Shown: positions 34,916 to 46,200 of the stretch, one piece after another
Layout: every line of letters begins with the position of its first letter
Numbering within the stretch: position 1 is the stretch's first letter
Assembly: GCA_028622995.1 (NCBI GenBank)
Contig: JAJQJQ010000017.1
Coordinates: 2,356,001 to 2,420,000 of the forward strand
Direction: 5' to 3'
Source of the DNA: Panagrolaimus kolymaensis
Lineage: Eukaryota; Nematoda; Chromadorea; Rhabditida; Panagrolaimidae
Length of the DNA: 64,000 nt
The notes under the pieces: generated by a model
What the model was told of the DNA's origin: nothing
The model's database searches: none
The model's input: only the letters and a program-made list of their open reading frames with translations
Translations under genes and position numbers: made by a program

Positions 34916-37728
34916 TCATGATCTAAAATCTTTATCATTCCCATTTAAGGATAATGCATCCTTGGATCCAATTAATTCATCTCTTTTACTATCACCATTT
35001 CTAGCACCAATTCCAATGCTGGTGCTAGAGCTGCCATCAGAAGTTTTATCTTCTTTGAAGTCGGGAAGATCGTAATCTTTGGAAGAAGACCCAGAAATGA
35101 AATCCGAATCCTCTGGAACTTTGAAAGTTTCTGAACGAAGGGGCTTCGAACGAATGCATTTTTCATAATCACAGCATCCACTATCACATTGAAAAAGGGG
35201 ATCGTAGCCCTCCTAAAATAGCAAACTTTTGTTTTTAACATTTTATTAATAACTAACGGAAGCCCGTTTAATTCTTGCTAAAAATTCATGTTGAATTTCA
35301 GAAAAACCAGCGGATCGTTTTTTCATTGCACGTTGTTGGGGAAGGGGCAAATCATAACATTGTTTGCAATTTCGATATGCACCAAGTTGATTACCTTGCT
35401 AAAAATATTTTTTAATTTTTAGAATTTTTTGGTTAATCTCACATAAAAGCTAGCAATTTGAGATTGTCGTTTGACTCTTTCATGATGAGTGGCACATGAG
35501 GAACAACTAAATGTCCGTTTAACTCTTCGAACAACATGATCTTGGAAGAGATTACATTTTTGACAATTTTGTTGAGCTTGTCGTTTTTCTCTTGCTAAGC
35601 AAGGAATGCAACCAAGACGCTTTTGACGAACATGAGTTACATCTTCGATGTCCCTCTTTTTTCGACCCAAACATGGAACACAACCATTTCGTTTTGTACG
35701 AAGACGGGTCACCGCGCGACTTCGACATCCATTTCCACAGCCAAAATTAAGGGGCTGGCAACAAATTTGAATTGGTGGACAGCAAGTTAGTTGAATTCGA
35801 GGACAACATGGTAGTTGTGCTAAATAGAGGTATTAAAAATAAAAGAGAATAACAAAAACTTACGAAGGCAGCAATTGGGAAGTCGAGGGCAACATGGTAA
35901 AGGCGCTTGAGGGCAACAAACTGGCGGTGATCCAACAATGGGTGGAGGACCACAATTAGGTAGGCCGCATCCGTCGTCCGCTGATACTGCTCCAATAGCA
36001 GGAGTAAGATTTTCATCGCGACAGCATGGGCAACATGGTCGAGGTCCAGAAGACCTTCCTTCTCCACCTCCGCCAATGCCAGCACTCGATTCTCGAGATG
36101 ATGATGAACTGCTGGTCGGTCGCGATGGCAAACTTTGTTTTGATTGTTCACCGTCTTCAGGAAAAAATTCGTCAACTTTTGATGAACCTTCTGAACCAGA
36201 AGAAGGTCTATCAGAACCCGATCCACCGCCTCCATACGATGATCCTGTTTTGGCATTGGTATTGACATCAGGGAAAACTTCAGGTTGAACACCTGGAGGC
36301 GATTTGTAATATTCATCTTCGCTGCCTTTGTCTAAAAAAAAGATAAGCTGTTGGTAAAAAAAAAGCAAGTGCAAAGCGATTAAAATCAAACTTTTTGCAT
36401 GATTGCTATTTGTGTAACCAATAGGTGATAAAGGCTTGTAATTATCACCACCACCATCAGGACGATATGGTCCATTTGCTGATGACGATGGTGTATTACC
36501 AACTGAAGAGCTTGAATAAACTAAAAATACATAATAATATTCATAACTTAATTAAAGCGCTAAAAATTAAAGCAATAAACCGAACCGTCGCTACTTTTTG
36601 ATGGATTTCCAGACGTTTCGGTATTAACAAAAGTTTGCGTGTTTGTGGCAGAAGAATAATCTGTAGCAGAAGCACCCGATCCTCCTCTTGAGGTAACGGG
36701 ATAACCAGATGGAATAGGAGAGGGTGAATGTACAGAAGAAGGTAAAAAAGATGAACGAGAAGGTTGTACTCTTCCACCCATAGAAGCAAATGATGAAGTG
36801 CTTAAAGATGAAGCTTCTGAAGGGGCAATGGATTGTTCGCCTGTTAAATAAGGAAATAAAGCTGATGAAATAGATGATTCTTCTTTTCCATATTTGCCAG
36901 AATTGTCTAACCCAGGTGGAAGTGAAGATTTTGGACCTTCAGAATAAACTGAAGAGGATGATCCAGAAGCTGCTGATGAAGATATAGCTGCAGAAGAGCC
37001 AGAAGAAGAAATACCGGATAATGATGAATATGGATCGCCTGAACCTAAAAGGCTTTTAGACAAAGGATGAACTTAAAATTTAAATAAAATTTAACGAAAT
37101 GAAATCATTCAACATAAGGTTTATGTTAAAGCTCATTCAAACCAACCTTCCGTCGGTAAAGAACTAATAAGTTTAGAAAGTTTTTCGCCGCTAACTGTTG
37201 GCTCGCTTGGTGTTTCATAATCTTTTTTGGGTTGATCAATGCTTTTCTTAGGATTATTAATATCGGAAATTAAATCTTCGTCATTACCACCACTTTTATT
37301 CGCTTCAGAGGTGTCATTTGTTTTTATGAGAGATTTATCAGCTGACGGTTCATCAACTAGTGAAGTTTCTTCAAGAACTGTTTCAGATTTTGTTCCAAGT
37401 TGAGAAGGTGGATCTTAAAGATAATAAAAAATGGGAATAATTTATTAAATATTAACTCACCAGTAATAAAATTACTAAAATCATAATTATCTCCATAACC
37501 AGGAAAATGTTGATGCCTTTCATCAAAAAGAGGTTTATCACCATGTACATGAGGATGGGGCCAATTTTCATACCAAAAATCATATGATCTCTCTTCATAA
37601 GCATTTGGAGTGTGATAAACTGGCTTCAACTCAACTGGATCATTCGTGAAAGCATCCTTCCTTTCAGGGAGTTCAAAATCAGCGATTACATAATTAATAA
37701 TTACAAAAAATAATATTAAAACCCTCAT
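34916..37728 (-). CDS. Secreted Ser-rich, Cys-rich protein with CxxC modules and dibasic sites, about 810 aa
   Basis: Eight exons: 37461-37728, 37147-37413, 36586-37071, 36392-36520, 35864-36331, 35443-35819, 35258-35398, 34916-35212. I chose the second Met (MRVLILFFVIINYVIADF) because it gives a clean signal peptide; an upstream ATG at 37770 adds 14 residues. After an acidic/aromatic N-terminal part comes a long Ser/Gly/Pro-rich region (residues ~180-480). A Cys/Pro region follows (PCCPCC, CCPQAPLPCCP, CCPRIQLTCCPPIQICC), then repeated short modules separated by basic cleavage-like sites: GCVPCLGRKKR, GCIPCLAREKR, NCQKC, RRVKR-TFSCSSC, VKR, NCKQC, KKR. The C-terminus is acidic and Ser-rich with one more CxxxCC. 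I do not recognise the family. Either a cuticle or matrix protein or a processed precursor fits; the sequence alone does not decide. Confidence 0.75.
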
Positions 37729-38051
37729 CACCAATGTGCAAAAATGAGAGTGAAAACTTTTTATCGCCATCGAAGATGCTGTGTTCGAAAAAAAGGGTGG
37801 AAGAATATAAAAAAAAGAATGATGCCCTCGAGCTCCAAATTAAACGGGATTTTTTCTTCTTCAGGAGAGTTGTGTTAACCGGATTGCGGCTTTTTAAAAC
37901 AAAACATGACCGAAATCGCATCACTTTTTTTAAAAATCAATCATTTTCATTAATATTTTTTTGTGTTAAAACATTTTTATAAAAATCAAAAATTAATGAC
38001 ATTACATGATTATTCAATTTTGACTTAAAAGAAATTTAGGTTTTTAAGGGA

Positions 38052-39280
38052 TTAAAGGGAGCTACGTGGTGGCGTACTTTCACTTTTCGAATCATTATTT
38101 TCATCTTTGTCGGCAGCGAGAAATTTGTCAATGTAATCATTAACTTTTTCAGGGCAATCTTGTTGAACCCAATGAGAGGCATCGGGGATTCGCTTAAGTT
38201 GAGCTGATCGACAGTATTGGAGGGAATGTTCTGCAGCTTTAACATCCAATGCAGCATCCTTTTCACCCCAAATAATTAAAGTTGGTACATTCACCATTTT
38301 TGCATCTTTTGGAGGTGAACCAAAGCGGCGCATCATAGCTCGATAATAATTGATTGGACCAGTGAAAGCATGGGGCATTGAGTAAGTATACTTCCAAGCT
38401 TCGACATCTTCATCAGTGAAATTTTCTCGATGAACAAGGCCTGCTTTTGAGCCTCTAAACATTTCGATCAATGCTTTCATATCAAAATTTTGTAGAACAA
38501 ATTCAGGGATGTACGGGCAAACAAAGAAAAACATGTACCTAAAAATTTAAATTCGTGAATAAAACTGTAAACTCATAAACTCACCATGATTTTCTGAATT
38601 GGCTCAATGTGGTCATTAAAAATTTTTGAAAAGCTCTTGGATGAGGAACGTTAAGAATTACGAGTTTTTCAACTTTTTCTGGTTTTAATATGGCTAAAAA
38701 CCATGCCACAACTGCACCCCAATCATGAGCGACTACAAAAGCTTTATTTTTTCCCAAAGCTGTAATAATTTCATCCAAATCTTTGACAAGTAGGTCAATG
38801 CCATAGTTTACGACGCCTGCAGGCTTGTCACTTTCTCCATAACCCCGCATATCAATCGCGACGATACTGAAGAAAAAAACCGGATAAAAAAAACAAGAAT
38901 GTGCGAGAAAAAAAGCTCACTGATATTTATTTTTAAAATAATCAAGTTGATATCGATAACTATACCAAAATTCAGGAAAGCCATGAACACAAAGCATTAA
39001 TGGATTTTTGGGATCGCCTGCTTCAACATAATGAATTTTGACATCCTGAAATGAGTGTTACGATTGCGAAGAAAATCCCAATAAAAAATTGACTGACCGA
39101 AAGTTTCACAAAATTATGTTTCCATTTATCGAGGACTTTAGGTCGTAAATGTGGTTTTGAAGCAATCATAACATTTCCATGTTTGATGTATTTTATTCCA
39201 AGGACAATAACAGCCATAGTGGAATAAAATGCCGTTGTGGCATACAAAACTCCATTGAAAATAATATCTCTAATTGCCAT
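38052..39280 (-). CDS. Membrane-anchored epoxide-hydrolase-like alpha/beta hydrolase, 358 aa
   Basis: Exons 39098-39280, 38921-39045, 38585-38866 and 38052-38538 join in phase. An N-terminal hydrophobic helix (FYSTMAVIVLGIKYIKHG) suggests an ER or membrane anchor. The hydrolase fold carries the oxyanion-hole HGFPEFWYSYR motif, the DMRGYGESDKP loop, the nucleophile Asp in AHDWGAVVAW (Asp rather than Ser, as in epoxide hydrolases), the cap region (INYYRAMMRR with a Tyr for epoxide activation), the acid Asp in IWGEKDAALD, and the His in ASHWVQQDCP. All triad positions are present, so the enzyme is probably active. It most resembles the nematode CEEH proteins, which hydrolyse lipid epoxides to diols. 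A ~30-residue polar tail follows the fold. Confidence 0.9.
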
Positions 39281-40286
39281 ATTATTCAATATTAAAAAAA
39301 ATTAAAAAAATGATGATTAAAAAATTGAAAAATAAATGTTTTTGATAAACAAAATGTAAGAAAGACACTACAAAAAATGAATTCAGAGGAGTAACACACG
39401 TAGAAAGTTGAAAAGAGGATTGCACAAAGTACAACATTCTTCCTTATAAAATTATTTGAAGGAATCATTGTATTCAAGGAAGGTTTTGGGTAGTAACATA
39501 CGTTTTGTGAATTAGTTTTTTATATCTTAATATTGCAACAATTTTTATGAAATTAGTTTAACGAAAGGAATATAACTCAAAAAATTGTACATATACTTTC
39601 TCCAAATGGAATATCAAAGAAAGAAAACACGAAACATTTTTTAACATCATGCGATAAAGGCTTGAAAAATGATAAACAAGTTGAAAATAAATCTGTACCA
39701 GAAAAGCATTGCATACTAAAATTTTTGTCAAAGTTTTTAAATCATGAATTAAAAAAGGATGAAAATTGTACATTTATTCTGGTGTTGAAGACTGCCCAAA
39801 TTTCTTAAATCTGGTGATGCTGGTATCGTCGAACTTGATCTTCGTTTTAGAAACATTTTAAAAGTTGAACTTATAGGGATTTATGCGCTGGAATTAATCC
39901 CTATTTATTTTTAGTTTTTAGTCCATTAAGCAGGAAACGTGCTTTGAAACTTTTAAATTTTAAAAACAAAATAACACCTATAAAAATTCAAGTATTAAAT
40001 GCACATAAGCCATCTCTTTTGGATAAGCCGTAATAATAGTCTTAAAGTTGTATTCATATTTTTTTATTAAAGAATTTGAATTGTATCCATGACTTTAAAA
40101 ATAAATTATGTTTTCATTTTACATTTTTTATATAGGCGTAAAACTTTATTCAAAAAAAGAAGATATAACAATGATAAGAAAAAAAAATAAAGATAAATTA
40201 GCAAGCTTTTGTTTCTTTTATACAAAAAAATCAAATATGATACATATAATTCTTTTTGAATATATTTTTAAAGTTTTTTAAAATTT
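39281..40286. other. Intergenic region with an eEF1A-like relic
   Basis: Between the epoxide-hydrolase-like gene start and the 3' end of the tandem-C2 gene. Apart from the short relic at 39783-39836 no coding signal was found; AATAAA motifs near 40190 on the plus strand are not tied to a gene. Confidence 0.55.
39783..39836 (+). pseudogene. Short eEF1A-like pseudogene fragment
   Basis: The plus strand reads VED-x-P, then after a one-base shift FLKSGDAGIVEL, a hallmark of domain II/III of translation elongation factor 1-alpha (EDNPKFLKSGDAGIVEL in animals). Homology stops abruptly on both sides and the frame is broken, so it is a relic, perhaps from a retrocopy. Only ~54 bases support it. Confidence 0.6.
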
Positions 40287-43200
40287 TTATTCTTCGCTAT
40301 CTGAATGGGCTTCAGATACATGAACATCCGGATTATGATTTGATGGGGGTTTAAGATTATGGGTTCCTTTATATTCCTTTCCAAAATGCTCCATTGTGTT
40401 TTTCCACTGTTCGATTTCTGATTTATCAACAGAATGTGGGCCAAGATAAACACTTCCAATTATGTCGTCACCAGTATTGGATCTGAAAAAAAAATTATTA
40501 TGGCTTTGAAGTTTTACAGAAGAAAACGCAGGTGTTTTATTTTTTGAGTTAAAATTAAATTTTTGGAAATTTTGGGTAAAATGTAATTGACCAAAAATTA
40601 AATTAACAAACAACGTTTTAAAAATTCTGTTTATAAAAAATGCTCCAAACATGTTAATTTTATTGTCGGTGTCAGCCCGACTTTTAATGAATTCCAACAC
40701 GACAAATGTTAAATAAAATAATAACTTATTATAACATGTCATAGAAAGTACAATAGCCAAAAAAGTAAGAAAGAAACACAAACCTTGAAGTATCATGTAC
40801 CGAAACGGTGACTTGTGTTTTAGCCAAATCGGCGACTTTTTCCTTAATTAAGAATGCAATGGATTCTTTGTAAACCGCAGAACAAGTGGATTTCATTACT
40901 CTTGAATGTTTGACTTGGGTTGAATCTTTCGCACCTTCTTGAACCACTTTCACTCTAACACAAACATCTAAAAGAGAAGAACAGTTATTTCAATCTAATC
41001 CTTGTAAGATCTACATTTAAATATTCACTTAGAAGCGCTATTTTAAAGATAAAAAAGGTGCTAAATATTTTTTTTTACAAAATATGTTTCGTCACTATTT
41101 TTAGAGGTTTTTTATTTTGGTATTTTTAATTAAATTTTGTGAAGAACAACGAGTACGAACGAATAAATGATACGAAAAGTATGTATTTTCCGGTGCATTT
41201 TTCTTTAAACACTTTGAAAAAAAGAAAGCAAAACGCATTTCAAAAAAAAAAAGAGAGACAAAAATGGAGAGAGAAAAAAAAAAAATTTTTTTTAATAGTT
41301 AAATTTAAACCTCCAAAGAGAAACCTTAAAAATTTATGGATAATTTTACAAATACAAAACGTCAGCTTTTTATTTAAACGCTTGTTTCTTCATCGAGAGT
41401 TTTTGATAACTTACCAGGAGCTCCAATAATACCCCATTTGGGAAGATCATCAACTTTGATAATATTTACAGTAAGAACTTTATTTAAAATTGCGGTGGTT
41501 ATTGAAATTTTTCCAACTTTCTATAAATTTTTTAACCATCAAAAAAGAAGACAGAAACAGAACAAAAATACAAACCTTTGCATTAGTTTTAAATTTTAAT
41601 TCTTCCACAATTCTCACTTCTTTTTTCGTGTTTAATTGGGTTAAATCTTTAAGTGGTACACAAACTTCACCAATTGCCATATCTTTTTGTAATTTTTGGT
41701 TACTTTGATGACATACTTCAATTTGAAGGGTTTTTGTATCGAGTTCTTCGGAAGTGATATTATCAAAAAAGAATTCTTGATTAAAAACCGCATCGCGGCC
41801 TCGCTTAACCACTGATATTTGTTGCTTGTGCTTTCCGGGAACAAGTTGAACTTTACAAAATGGTTGAATTTCAAGTTCGGGTTTTAATTCTCCGGCAAGG
41901 CCTGAAATTTTTTTAGAATAGCTTAATGTTTGTTCTTTAAAGGAACCTGGTCATTTGATCTTTTTTTCAAACTCGCGTTTGATTATTCCCTCATGCCGCA
42001 ATATTGCAGAGTCCGTAAAGTACAGTAATTTGACCGTAAAATTACTGTACATTACGGTACTTTACGGGCTTTGCAATATTGCGGCATGAGGGAATAATCA
42101 AACGCGAGTTTGAAAAAAAGATCAAATGACCAGGGTCCTTTAATGCCTAATTTTAACAAAATTTAAAACAACAAAATCCCTCAAAAACGTCATTTTCAAT
42201 GTGTTGTTTATTCCGAAATTGTCTTTTCAGCCAGCTAATTCCCAAAGGGATACATTTTTTCTTCTTCAGCTAGTTTAAAACAAGATTTTTCTTTTTTTTA
42301 AACTTATTTGAATATTTTTGATTCATGCAAAAACTTTTTTTGATTCTTGACTTTCTTCTTTCTTTTTTTGCTCTCATGATGCCTCAAGGGATTTTACGAA
42401 TAAAGAAAAGTATCTTCAATGAAGTGTTTTTTTTTTTGAAACTCAAAAAGTCGTCTTGTGGTTTCAGAATAAAGTTATAAAAAGCAGCTGAACACAAAAG
42501 CAATGATAAAATTTATGTGTTTCTTTGTTGTCTTGTATCAAAAAATCCATTTTATGCTTTACATAAAATTGGATAATTTCATTGTTTCAAAGAAAAACAG
42601 AATCGGAATGCAGCAAACAAGAACAAATAAAAGTTTTTGCTTTAGTCAATTTTTGCTTGAATAATTTAATTTTAAAAAATTAAGCAAAAAGTCGAAAAAG
42701 TTAAGGATAAAAGAATTAGATACGATTTTTTAATTACTTTTTTAAAAATTAAATTTGAAGGGAAACGACGCGTGGTTAATCTTTTGGCCGTTCCTAGTCA
42801 TCCGTCAATTTTATGAAATTGTGTTAATCATCTTACTTTTTTAGTCTTAATCTATCTTTGCCAGTGGCTACAACAAAAACAACGTATTTTAATATTTTAA
42901 AATGGTAAAAAATGTATAACAAAAAAAGTAGCCGATAATGTAACACTTTTTAATGGATTTCAAAAAGACAAAAACATAAAAAAAAAAAAGCAGTGCCAAA
43001 GTCTAAAAGATATTTTTCTATAATTAGCTCTTTTTTGTTACGTGCATGTTATTTTTTCTTCATTCTCATCATCATGTGCTTTTTTGATTTAAAGGGGGAA
43101 AACGCCTCATTAAAAATGGAATAAAGTTGATGGATTCCAATGCGTGTTAAATATAAAGTTCCGTGTCATATTTTATTTTTCCCGTTTTTTAGCAAAGCAA

Positions 43201-46200
43201 AATATATATTTAAGCTACTTTCAAGTCAGAACCAAAACTGAATGATGACGCAAATTACTAAATGCCATTTATCTTTCTTTTGGAAGTAAGATTCAGAGAT
43301 TCTTTAAAGACAGTTTTGGTGTTTTTTCCTGGCAAAGTAGAAATTTAAAAAAGCGAAAAACGGAAATTAAAAAAGATATTATGTAAATTTTTTGTATTAT
43401 TTTCCCTCTCTTTCTATAAGAAATAAATCTATTTTAGGCTTCCCTCCACATATCCTGTGTGTAGGGTAATTTCAGTATACTTGTTATTAGCACTAAAAGA
43501 TGAAGAAAAAAAAGTTATTATTTTTCAATCCAAAAAACAGGTGCGAAAAATGTTTTCTTACAATCCAAATATTGCCCACTCAATGCTATTACGTATGACT
43601 TTAATTTTTAAAGTACAAAGTTTTGCTATTTAAAATTTTAAATTTGCAAAAGAAAAGAAAAAGGAAACTAACCTTCAATCTTTAAAACGGAAACCCTTAA
43701 ACGTTTTCGAATGGGAAAATGTTGAAGTGTGCAATGAATTAAGCCTAATCCTTTTGGCCTTGGCTCATTCTCAGGCCATGAATTGGAAGTAGAAACTGTG
43801 GTTTCTGTACCATTTATTGCCACCATTGATCCGCCGTTATTTATCGAAGCCACGTCCGAAACAGAATATGAAGAAGTTGAACCGGTTACGTATAAGCTTG
43901 GATCAAGACCATGCACAGATGGATCGTCACCGTCGCTTGATTTGGTTGATTCACCGCAATTAAGCTGTAAAAAATAAATTAAAATAATTTTTCTATCTCA
44001 CAGCATATTAAAAAATTGGAAGTCAAAAGTGTGTTACGAAACTTTGAACAAAAGACTATTTTTTCTCACAAAAATTCAAAATTAATAGAGATATGTCACA
44101 ATGCCATCCTACAACTACACTAATTCAAGTACAAAAATAATAATGACTTAATTTAAAAAAAGAACTTAATAAGAGAGGAGAAGAAAATAAACAAACCTGT
44201 GGCATGGAAGTAGACAAAATCTTTGTAATACCTAAGCCAAGCATTTTATGAGAAGGTATTGCCCGATTTGGAAACATTTTTTTGTCCGCTTCTTTCACAC
44301 CTACAGAAACCAAAAACAATGGGAGAAAACAAAACAGAATAGCGTAAAAAATATTTCCTTTCACCAAAATGAGGAGGATATTGGCAGTGTTTTTTTTTTT
44401 GCATCCTATGCACCACTAAACGAAGAACAATGCAAACTCAATTCGTGCGTAAAATCACTCCCAATAGGATAAAATCCAGGAGAGAAGCCAGGCCAAAAAG
44501 TTTAAAAAAAAGAGAAAAAAATAAAGTAGTAAGAATCGGCTTTAGTGTCATTTCGTCGCCGTGACTAAGAAAAGGCAATAATATCCTATAATTTTCTGAA
44601 GAAAAAAATTACAAAATTGTATACTTCACTTCTTCTTTTTTTCGTTTTTGCGCAGGTAAAAAAATCTTTAAAATAAATTTTAAATGTTTAGAAGAAAATG
44701 TGGGAATTCCTGAAGAAGAAAAAAAGCCATCATGAATGAATGAAACAAATGAATCAAATAAGTCAAAAAGCGAGACAAAAAAAGTCTGACGATGGCAATC
44801 TTTTTGCAGAGGAAAAGTATTAGAATATTTAGTTAGTAGTGTGAGTGAGTGTTTGCATATATGTGGCTATTTCCCTATTCAAATTGGACTCGTTTTTGAA
44901 TACCAAAAAATTATATAATTTTAGCAGGAACGACGCAACTTTTTGAGGCTACTGCTTGCTACTGCATTGCTAATGATGATGATAATGGATAATCGCTCCC
45001 ACTTAAACCAAAAAAGAAAAAACGAAAGAATTAAAAAAGAGTTAACGCGTTAAAAATGGATCATAATGATAAAAAGGTTTTTTTCCATTCCATTTATTTT
45101 TCTATTTTTTTCCTTTTTTTTCACTGGCATTCATTTTTATGATGTCAGAAGTATGAAAATGAAAAAAGTGAGGGTGAAAACTAAAGTGGTAATAAGAAGA
45201 ACTAAGTGCGAATATTAGATTTCAATGAAAACTTCCCAACAACCACCGCCGCTGCTGCGACTGCCTCGTCCAAATGTTTGTGCAAAATTGATGAAGTTTT
45301 AAAATTAAAAATAATTACAATAGCTTTAAGAGAAGGAAAATAAGAAAATAAGTTTATATTATATATATTAAAAAAAAGTATATTATATAAAGTTAGTTAT
45401 ATTTGAGGAGATAATGAAATATGAAAATTGTTATTGAAAAGATAATGTCCAAAATACACAGAGAGAATAGAATGTTTCTACATAAAAAAATAAATAATTT
45501 TCTCTTGGGCCTAAAAACTTAATTTGCAAAAGTTGTTTTTTAAGCCAAAAAATTCATATGGTGCTTTTATCTCCCTGTGGAAAACTTTAAAAAATTACCT
45601 TATTATCATGAAATTTACAAATATTTTTTTAACAAACATCATTGAAAAAACCAGACAAGTTTTTTTAATGAAATTTTTAAAAAATTATATTTTGTTTTTC
45701 TCTAAAATAATCCTTAAGAAATTTCAAACGTTTGTACTTCCGGATTTCTCCTTATTAAGGCTTCTTATAGGATCTTGTTTTTTTACTTCTTCAAGCCTCC
45801 TTTTCGAAGAAAGTAGATCAAAATGCTCTCTCATAATGGATTACGTATGAAAGTCAAATATGTAATTTTTCAAAACCTTTTTTTCTAAAACATATACTTT
45901 AAATGAATGATTTAAAAGCGGAGGTTGGAAGCTAGCTTCGAAAAAACACCCACAATTCTATTCTATTATTATTATTTGTTTTATAGAAAAACTATCTTCT
46001 TGAAACTAAATAATATTTTATGATGAGGGCGGAAATTTTAAAAGACAATAAAAACAATTTAAATTTTTTTTAAATTGTGCTATTTAAAAAGTTTTGTTTA
46101 TTGCTGCATAAATTAAAAAAAGTCAAGAAAGAATGCCATTTTCCGTTTTTTTTCTTGTTGACTTAAGAAAGAAAATAAGGGAAAAAATTTGTAGAGTATG

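Noticed and set aside
35938..36288. 116-codon plus-strand frame with Pro-rich product
   Set aside because: Exact antisense of the Cys/Ser-rich exon of the secreted-protein gene; codon bias of the minus strand explains it.
45524..45850. 108-codon plus-strand open frame
   Set aside because: Lys/Phe/Leu-rich product typical of AT-rich noise, inside a C2-gene intron, no homology recognised.
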